Shown here piece by piece: positions 5,770 to 9,925 of a stretch of 9,925 nucleotides of DNA. The position numbers and the translations under genes are program-made. Under the pieces are notes generated by a model, which ran no database searches, was not told where the DNA came from, and saw only the letters and a list, made by a program, of their open reading frames with translations. Within the stretch, counting starts at the first letter, position 1; each line of letters opens with the position of its first letter. The stretch lies in the NCBI GenBank assembly GCA_945903655.1, contig CAMDOY010000109.1, positions 1-9,925 on the forward strand, in the 5' to 3' direction. Source of the stretch: Rhizobium sp. Q54. GTDB taxonomy: Bacteria > Pseudomonadota > Alphaproteobacteria > Rhizobiales > Beijerinckiaceae.

Positions 5770-5904
5770 GACCCCCACCCCGTCCGCTGGCGCGGCCGAC
5801 CCTCCCCACAGGGGGGAGGGTATGCAAGCCAACGATCTGAATTACCTACACGAAATGCCTGCCGATCCCCTCCCCCCTGTGGGGAGGGGTGCGGGGTGGG
5901 GGTC
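5770..5904. repeat. Composite inverted repeat (MITE- or palindromic-element-like)
   Basis: Two nested pairs of inverted arms are exact. The outer pair is GACCCCCACCCCG (5770-5782) and its complement CGGGGTGGGGGTC (5892-5904). The inner pair is a 21-base arm at 5800-5820 (starting CCCTCCCCACAGG) and its exact complement at 5868-5888. A 47-base spacer (5821-5867) separates them. The left arm has 17 bases between outer and inner blocks, the right arm only 3, so one side has gained or lost about 14 bases. Each inner arm is itself nearly palindromic (CCCTCCCC with GGGGAGGG). It has no coding content. It resembles the GC-rich dispersed intergenic repeats common in alphaproteobacterial genomes; mobility and copy number cannot be seen from one copy. 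Confidence 0.85.
5881..5902 (+). other. G-quadruplex-forming motif in the right arm of the repeat
   Basis: Four runs of four or more G lie within 22 bases: 5881-5884, 5886-5889, 5893-5896 and 5898-5902, with loops of 1, 3 and 1 bases. This satisfies the usual four-tract G4 pattern with room to spare. The G-rich strand is the + strand, so it would appear in RNA reading through from phaR. The left arm carries the C-rich counterpart, but its runs are interrupted by the 17-base insert. Confidence 0.65.
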
Positions 5905-5957
5905 GCGAGATCCTGGGCGTTGGCGCGTACCCACAGGGTGGGACCGTGGTCGCCTAG

Positions 5958-6431
5958 CTAGTTCTTGTCGCCCACGCCCCTGGGCTGGGGCCGCCAGTCC
6001 GGCGGGGCCAGTTCGAAATGGGCGAAGTCGAAGGCGGGCGCCACCGTGCAGCCGACCAGCGTCCAGGCGCCCAGGCTCGTCGATGTTTGCCACCAGTTGG
6101 CGGGGACCACGAATTGCGGGCGCTGGCCCGCCTTCAGGTCCGCGCCCAGATGGATGGACTGGCAATCGTGGCCATTCTCGCAGACGGTGAGGGAGAGCGG
6201 CGCGCCCGCATGCCAGTGCCAGACCTCCGCCGCATCCACCCGATGCCAGGCCGAGACATCGCCGGTCCCCAGCAGGAAATAGATGAGCGAGGAGACCGAG
6301 CGGCCCTGTGCATCCGTGCGGGGATCGCGATAGGTCTCGCGGTAGAAGCCGCCCTCGGGATGGGGCGCGAGGCCGAGCAGGCGTACGACCTCGTCGGCGC
6401 TCAGGCCGTCATGCTGATAGGCGGCGCCCAT
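5958..6431 (-). CDS. Cupin domain protein, DUF985 (Cupin_5) family
   Basis: This 157-residue protein has a single cupin beta-barrel of the DUF985/COG3542 type. Family marks seen are HPEGGFYRETYRD (24-36), a barrel strand IYFLL (50-54), WHRVDAAEVWHWHAGAPLSL (62-81) holding clustered histidines typical of a metal or ligand site, FVVPANWWQTSTSLGAWTLVGC (107-128), and APAFDFAHFELA (131-142). The biochemical function of the family is not established; a small-molecule-binding or epimerase-like role has been suggested from the fold only. The ATG lies 3 bases after the gloB stop, so the two are surely co-transcribed and likely translationally coupled. The gene ends with TAG, followed by the repeat-bearing gap. 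Confidence 0.85.
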   Translation of the reverse strand: MGAAYQHDGLSADEVVRLLGLAPHPEGGFYRETYRDPRTDAQGRSVSSLIYFLLGTGDVSAWHRVDAAEVWHWHAGAPLSLTVCENGHDCQSIHLGADLKAGQRPQFVVPANWWQTSTSLGAWTLVGCTVAPAFDFAHFELAPPDWRPQPRGVGDKN

Positions 6432-6434
6432 GGG

Positions 6435-7205
6435 TCAGAACCTGTTCTTGCGTTCGCGGATCTCGGCGAAGACATCGGCGGGCGCGGCGCCGACCATGCC
6501 CAATTGCGCCTGCACCCCCGGATCTTCCGCCCGCAGGAAGGGGTTGATGGCGAGTTCGAGGCCCAGCGTGGTGGGCAGCGCCCACTCGCCACGCGCGCGC
6601 AGCGCCTCGACCTCTTTCATATGGGCGATCAGCCTGGCGTTGCCGGGCTCGATGGTCAGGGCGAATCTGGCGTTGGCGAGCGTGTATTCGTGGCCGCAGT
6701 AGATGGCGGTGTCTTCGGGCAGGGCCGCGATCTTCAGAAGGGAATTCCACATGACGCCCATGGGCGCCTCGTTGACCCGCCCGCAGCCGATGGAAAACAG
6801 GGTGTCGCCCGCAAAGAGCAGATTGTCCGCCTCGAACCAGTAGACGATATGGCCGATGGTGTGGCCGGGGGTTTCCATGACCCTGGCGCGCAGGGAGCCC
6901 ACGCTCGCCACATCGCCCTCTTTCACGGTGGCGTCCACCAGGGGCACCCGGTCAGCTTCCCCAGCGGGGGCGATGACCCGCGCCTTGGGGAAGTGCTGCT
7001 TCACCTCGGGAATGCCCTGCACATGGTCCCCATGGCGATGGGTGACGAGAATGTCGGTGAGGGTCCAGCCCTTCTCCGCCAGCGCCTTCAGGACAGGCGC
7101 GGCCTCCGGCACGTCGATGGCGGCGGTGGCTCCCGTGGCGGGATCATGGACGAGAACGCCGAAATTGTCGGTTAGGCAGGGAAACTGATGAACCTGAGCG
7201 GTCAT
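6435..7205 (-). CDS. gloB: Hydroxyacylglutathione hydrolase (glyoxalase II)
   Basis: This 256-residue metallo-beta-lactamase-fold enzyme hydrolyses S-D-lactoylglutathione to D-lactate and glutathione, the second step of methylglyoxal detoxification, in the cytosol. The binuclear metal site is complete: THRHGDH (55-61: His56, His58, Asp60, His61), His115 in PGHTIGH, Asp134 in FAGDTLFSIGCGR, and His172 in YCGHEYTLANARFA. The C-terminal substrate domain shows PTTLGLELAINPFLR (211-225). The start is placed at the ATG at 7205, giving MTAQVHQFPCLTDNFG; GGAG (7215-7212 on the reverse strand) lies 6 bases before it, and the open frame further upstream has no family resemblance. It is the first gene of an operon with the DUF985 cupin. 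Confidence 0.95.
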   Translation of the reverse strand: MTAQVHQFPCLTDNFGVLVHDPATGATAAIDVPEAAPVLKALAEKGWTLTDILVTHRHGDHVQGIPEVKQHFPKARVIAPAGEADRVPLVDATVKEGDVASVGSLRARVMETPGHTIGHIVYWFEADNLLFAGDTLFSIGCGRVNEAPMGVMWNSLLKIAALPEDTAIYCGHEYTLANARFALTIEPGNARLIAHMKEVEALRARGEWALPTTLGLELAINPFLRAEDPGVQAQLGMVGAAPADVFAEIRERKNRF

Positions 7206-7256
7206 GGGATGCTCCAAAAATGATCTGCGCTGCGCTAACGCCCGATACTTGTGCGA

Positions 7257-7285
7257 CCGGCCTGATCCCTGACATATCAGACCGG
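7257..7285. promoter_or_regulatory. Imperfect inverted repeat in the gloB / DUF1345 divergent gap
   Basis: CCGGCCTGAT (7257-7266) and ATCAGACCGG (7276-7285) are complementary at 9 of 10 positions around a 9-base centre. It lies between two divergently transcribed genes, where an operator would sit, about 52 bases from the gloB ATG. TTGACA at 7294-7299 is a perfect -35 hexamer pointing toward the DUF1345 gene, but no good -10 follows at 16-18 bases. I cannot name a regulator. Confidence 0.3.
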
Positions 7286-7351
7286 GTTGATGGTTGACAC
7301 TATCCCGGGGGTGTTTCCACCGTTTCGCCCGCCCGAGCTTCACAGGCGCCC

Positions 7352-8047
7352 ATGTCCACGAACACCTTCTTTCATCGCCACCGCATCCTGCGCCATGTGT
7401 TGGGGCGTCCGCGCCTGTTTCTGTGCGCCGCCATCGGCCTGCTGTCGCTGACGGCGCTGCCCATGCACTGGCGCGCGGAGACACGGTTTCTCAGCGCCTG
7501 GAATCTGGGCGTCCTGCTCTATATCGCCAGCGCCATCCATCTGATGGTGAGGGCCGACCCCGCCCGCATGCGCCGCCTCGCCCAACTGACCGACGAGAGC
7601 CGCTTCGTGGTGCTGGTGCTCGCCATCTTCGCGGCGGTGGCCAGCATTGTCGCCATCGTGGCGCAGCTTGCGGTCTCCAAGGACATGACGGGGGTCAACA
7701 AGGCGCTGCATCTGGGGCTGGCGGGGCTGACCATCGTCAGCTCCTGGACCTTCATCCAGGTCATCTTCGCCCAGCACTACGCCCACGAATATTTCATCGA
7801 ACGGGCCAGCGAGAAGGATCTGCCCGAGGAGCTGCGGGGCGGCGTCACCTTCCCCGGCACTGCCAACCCTGACTTCCTCGACTTCCTCTATTTTTCCTTC
7901 GTGATCGGCGTGGCGTCGCAGACGGCGGACGTGTCGATCTGCTCGCGCCCAATGCGCCGGGTGGCGCTGATCCATTGCGTGCTGGCGTTCTTCTTCAACA
8001 CGACGGTGCTGGCGCTGACGATCAACATCGCGGCGGGACTGATCTGA
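7352..8047 (+). CDS. DUF1345 domain integral membrane protein
   Basis: This 231-residue inner-membrane protein has roughly five hydrophobic helices: about 21-37, 47-66, 85-107, 119-139 and 204-228. The conserved DUF1345 (PF07077) block is visible at 175-203: FLDFLYFSFVIGVASQTADV, then CSRPMRR. The next helix has FFFNTTVLALTIN, also typical. YAHEYF (143-148) before the hydrophilic loop and the PDFLDF entry are family marks. Function of the family is unknown. The ATG at 7352 has only a weak CAGG ahead of it (7343-7346), but the basic N-terminus, HRHRILRHVLGRPR before the first helix, fits the positive-inside rule and homologues. It is divergent from gloB; its stop lies 3 bases from the end of the convergent ispG gene, with no terminator between. 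Confidence 0.87.
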   Translation: MSTNTFFHRHRILRHVLGRPRLFLCAAIGLLSLTALPMHWRAETRFLSAWNLGVLLYIASAIHLMVRADPARMRRLAQLTDESRFVVLVLAIFAAVASIVAIVAQLAVSKDMTGVNKALHLGLAGLTIVSSWTFIQVIFAQHYAHEYFIERASEKDLPEELRGGVTFPGTANPDFLDFLYFSFVIGVASQTADVSICSRPMRRVALIHCVLAFFFNTTVLALTINIAAGLI

Positions 8048-8050
8048 GCC

Positions 8051-9310
8051 TCAGGCCCCGAACCGCTTCTCGATATAATCCGTCACCAGCGCCTTGAACT
8101 CGCCCGCAATGCCCGGGCCGCGCAGGGTCATGGCCTTCTGGCCGTCGATGAAGACGGGGGCCGCCGGGGTTTCGCCGGTGCCGGGGAGTGAAATGCCGAT
8201 GTCCGCATGTTTGGACTCCCCCGGCCCGTTCACGATGCAGCCCATGACCGCCACATTCAGCGCCTCGACGCCGGGATAGCGGGTCTTCCAGCCGGGCATC
8301 TCGTCGCGGATATAGTCCTGGATCTCGCGCGCAAGCTCCTGAAACACCGTCGAGGTCGTGCGCCCGCAGCCCGGACAAGCGGCCACCAGCGGCACGAAGG
8401 TGCGAAAGCCCATGGTCTGCAACAGCTCCTGGGCCACGCGCACCTCGAGGGTGCGGTCGCCGCCGGGCTCGGGGGTGAGGGAGACGCGGATCGTGTCGCC
8501 GATGCCCTCCTGCAACAGGATGCCCATGGCGGCGGAGGAGGCCACGACCCCCTTGGAGCCCATGCCCGCCTCGGTGAGGCCCAGGTGAATGGCGTAATCG
8601 GAGCGCGACGCCAGCATGCGGTAGACCGTGATGAGATCCTGCACCGCCGAGACCTTGGCGGAGAGAATGATGCGGTCGCGGCCGAGCCCGATCTCCTCCG
8701 CCCGCTCGGCGGAGAAGAGGGCCGAGCGCACCATGGCCTCGCGGGTCACGGCGCGGGCCTCGATGGGCTTTGCGGACCGGGCGTTCTGATCCATCATCGC
8801 CGTCAGCAACTCCTGGTCGAGGGAGCCCCAGTTGGCGCCGATGCGCACGGCCTTGCCATGCTTGATCGCCTGTTCGACGATGGCGCTGAACTGGCGGTCC
8901 TTCTTGTCCTTGAAGCCGACATTGCCGGGGTTGATGCGATATTTCGACAGAGCTTCAGCGCAGGCGGGATGATCGGCCAGCAGCTTGTGGCCGATGTAGT
9001 GGAAGTCCCCCACCAGCGGCACGCCCACGCCGAGCTTCGCCAGCCGGTCGCGGATATGGGGCACGGCGGCGGCGGCCTCGTCCCGGTCCACGGTGATTCG
9101 CACGAGTTCCGAGCCAGCCCGGGCGAGGGCCGCGACCTGCTGGACCGTGCCCTCGATGTCGGCGGTGTCCGTATTGGTCATGGATTGCACGACAATGGGG
9201 GCGCCGCCGCCCACCAGAACGGCGCAGGCGCCGTCCCCGACCCTCACCTGAACCGTGCGATGCCGGGGCGAGGGGCCGCTGGCGGTGTCGCTCAAGTCAT
9301 CGAGAAGCAT
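8051..9310 (-). CDS. ispG: 4-hydroxy-3-methylbut-2-enyl diphosphate synthase (flavodoxin/ferredoxin dependent)
   Basis: This 419-residue enzyme (also GcpE) carries out the penultimate MEP-pathway step, reductive ring opening of MEcPP to HMBPP, with a [4Fe-4S] cluster. The N-terminal TIM barrel runs from about 20 to 290, with VQSMTNTDTADI (41-52), RINPGNVG (125-132), RIGANWGSLD (156-165) and LGLTEAGMGSKG (243-254). The C-terminal cluster domain has ACPGCGRT (311-318) with Cys312 and Cys315, then Cys358 and Glu365 in VMGCIVNGPGESKHADIGIS (355-374). This is the two-domain form without the plant-type insert. The ATG at 9310 is backed by GGAG (9320-9317 on the reverse strand). It is the only isoprenoid gene in the window. 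Upstream lies zur on the same strand, 64 bases away. Confidence 0.97.
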   Translation of the reverse strand: MLLDDLSDTASGPSPRHRTVQVRVGDGACAVLVGGGAPIVVQSMTNTDTADIEGTVQQVAALARAGSELVRITVDRDEAAAAVPHIRDRLAKLGVGVPLVGDFHYIGHKLLADHPACAEALSKYRINPGNVGFKDKKDRQFSAIVEQAIKHGKAVRIGANWGSLDQELLTAMMDQNARSAKPIEARAVTREAMVRSALFSAERAEEIGLGRDRIILSAKVSAVQDLITVYRMLASRSDYAIHLGLTEAGMGSKGVVASSAAMGILLQEGIGDTIRVSLTPEPGGDRTLEVRVAQELLQTMGFRTFVPLVAACPGCGRTTSTVFQELAREIQDYIRDEMPGWKTRYPGVEALNVAVMGCIVNGPGESKHADIGISLPGTGETPAAPVFIDGQKAMTLRGPGIAGEFKALVTDYIEKRFGA

Positions 9311-9361
9311 GGGTGTCTCCGGTCCGGTCTTTTCGTCTGGTTGTCAGGTCAATGTGAAACA

Positions 9362-9381
9362 ATCTTGACGCAGGTCAAGAT
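9362..9381. promoter_or_regulatory. Crp/FNR-type palindrome or weak terminator between zur and ispG
   Basis: ATCTTGAC-GCAG-GTCAAGAT is a perfect 8+8 palindrome with a 4-base centre. Its core TTGAC-N4-GTCAA fits the general TTGAN6TCAA form recognised by FNR/FixK-family regulators. Its centre is about 61 bases before the ispG ATG, reasonable for an activator site if transcription starts near 9330; I see no good -10 there. It spans the zur stop codon. As RNA on the - strand it is an 8-bp stem followed by TGTTTCAC, so it could instead be a weak zur terminator. Confidence 0.4.
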
Positions 9382-9875
9382 GGGGCGGCGCTCTGGCAAC
9401 GGGCGCAGACCCCCGCCAGTTCGATCACCTGGGCGCGCGGGGTAAAGCCCGCCCCCTCTGCGACCCCCCGCAAGCTCTCGGCGGCGGCCCGGGAGGTCGC
9501 CTCCGTCACCGCCCCGCAGGCGTCGCAGATCAGAAAGATGGCGGGCTCGTGTGCGCCGTGGCCGTGCTCGCAGGCCATGAAGGCGTTGCGGGAGGCGAGC
9601 CGATGCACCAGCCCCTTCTCCACCAGAAAATCCAGCGCCCGGTAGACCGAGATCGGCGCCGGGCGCTTGCCCGTACCCGCCGCGAGACGATCAATCATGT
9701 CATAGGCGCCCAGCGGCGCGCCCGCCGCGCATAGCTCATCGAGCACCCGCCGACGGGCGGGCGTGAGATCGACCCCATGGCCATGGGCGCGGGCCGGATC
9801 ATGGGCGCAATGCGAATGATCCCGGTGGCTGGCGCCTTCAGCGGGGCCGGAGGTGGTTGGGCGAAGCGGCTTCAC
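9375..9875 (-). CDS. zur: Fur-family transcriptional repressor, Zur type
   Basis: This 166-residue metal-responsive repressor has a winged helix at about 36-95 (LTPARRRVLDEL, AYDMIDRL, ISVYRALDFLVEKGLVHRL). Structural zinc ligands are Cys117/Cys120 (CDACG) and Cys157/Cys160 (CARC). The putative sensing site, aligned by spacing to E. coli Zur, is His91, Cys102, His109 and Glu125; the cysteine in FMACEH favours Zur over Fur or Mur. The N-terminal tail is unusually His-rich (HRDHSHCAHD...HGHG, 17-33). It would repress zinc uptake genes when zinc is plentiful. The start is uncertain: the GTG at 9875 has no ribosome binding site, and the frame stays open to the window edge. A -10-like element just upstream suggests a leaderless start at this GTG. 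No zinc transporter gene is visible. Confidence 0.88.
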   Translation of the reverse strand: MKPLRPTTSGPAEGASHRDHSHCAHDPARAHGHGVDLTPARRRVLDELCAAGAPLGAYDMIDRLAAGTGKRPAPISVYRALDFLVEKGLVHRLASRNAFMACEHGHGAHEPAIFLICDACGAVTEATSRAAAESLRGVAEGAGFTPRAQVIELAGVCARCQSAAPS

Positions 9876-9881
9876 GGCGCC

Positions 9882-9887
9882 AGTATA
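9882..9887 (-). promoter_or_regulatory. -10 element upstream of zur (possible leaderless promoter)
   Basis: On the reverse strand TATACT (9887-9882) matches the -10 consensus at 5 of 6 positions. Transcription normally starts 6-7 bases after this, which is position 9875 itself, the G of the proposed GTG start. The -35 region at 17-19 bases spacing (TCGATC or GTCGAT) is weak. The remaining bases to the window edge show no gene. Confidence 0.4.
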
Positions 9888-9925
9888 GGCCGCATTCGCG
9901 CCGGGATCGACTCCGGCTTTGCGGG

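Larger units (their letters stand above)
5692..5957. other. Gene-free interval between phaR and the cupin gene
   Basis: No credible gene lies in these 266 bases, flanked by the convergent 3' ends of phaR and the cupin gene. About half is the inverted-repeat element at 5770-5904. GCCAACGATC occurs twice, at 5750-5759 (just left of the element) and 5828-5837 (inside its spacer). CCCAC-AGG-GTGGG at 5930-5942 could form a small 5-bp hairpin. I see no clear intrinsic terminator with a T-run for either gene. Confidence 0.7.

Noticed and set aside
5770..5904. CRISPR array or repeat cluster
   Set aside because: There is one inverted pair, not regularly spaced direct repeats, and no cas gene is present.
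5930..5942. Mini-hairpin CCCAC-AGG-GTGGG near the end of the cupin gene
   Set aside because: A 5-bp stem with no T-run on either side; mentioned with the intergenic interval only.
6018..7175. 385-codon open frame on the + strand opposite gloB and the cupin gene
   Set aside because: It mirrors two well-supported genes, shows no recognisable motif and has no ribosome binding site.
8207..9445. 412-codon open frame on the + strand opposite ispG
   Set aside because: It is antisense to a clear ispG, its translation is Gly/Ala/His/Asp-rich with no domain, and it runs past the gene boundary. Long antisense frames are expected at this GC content.

Overview
The window is about 9.9 kb of GC-rich chromosomal DNA that reads as an alphaproteobacterium, most likely of the order Hyphomicrobiales (Rhizobiales). 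The evidence is high GC with strong third-position GC in the genes, an alphaproteobacterial-type L32, a PHB biosynthesis pair (phbA-phbB) divergent from the PHB regulator phaR, an ETF-beta methyltransferase of the METTL20 class, and a short-form IspG. The neighbourhood of rpmF, phbAB and phaR is, from memory, typical of rhizobia and relatives. It looks like core chromosome: there are no transposases, integrases, phage genes, tRNAs, rRNAs or CRISPR arrays.

Layout. (1) 1-260: rpmF on the + strand with its own terminator. (2) 262-1700, - strand: a hydroxypyruvate-isomerase-family gene whose stop overlaps the start of a METTL20-type protein-lysine methyltransferase. (3) 1763-2772, + strand: a stand-alone intradiol dioxygenase with a plausible promoter and a shared two-way terminator. 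(4) 2789-4790, - strand: phbA then phbB, separated by a perfect intercistronic hairpin. (5) 4958-5691, + strand: phaR, with an unresolved choice between an ATG start and an upstream TTG start with a strong Shine-Dalgarno sequence. (6) 5692-5957: a gene-free 266 bp gap holding a large composite inverted repeat and a G-quadruplex-forming run. (7) 5958-7205, - strand: gloB and a DUF985 cupin in an apparent operon. (8) 7352-8047, + strand: a DUF1345 membrane protein. (9) 8051-9310, - strand: ispG. (10) 9375-9875, - strand: a Zur-type Fur-family repressor with a possible leaderless GTG start; a Crp/FNR-like palindrome lies over its stop codon, upstream of ispG.

How the genes fit together. PhbA condenses two acetyl-CoA and PhbB reduces the product with NADPH to 3-hydroxybutyryl-CoA, the monomer of polyhydroxybutyrate; PhaR senses PHB and controls granule and carbon-flux genes. 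The synthase phaC is not in the window. GloB finishes methylglyoxal detoxification, and the hydroxypyruvate isomerase homologue acts on other small C3 hydroxy-carbonyls. IspG is an essential MEP-pathway enzyme, and Zur controls zinc homeostasis.

I found no convincing new multi-gene system. The items most worth a second look are the inverted-repeat/G4 element at 5770-5904, the phaR start, the leaderless zur promoter, the palindrome upstream of ispG, and the ETF-beta/L7-L12-type methyltransferase next to a ribosomal protein gene and PHB genes.
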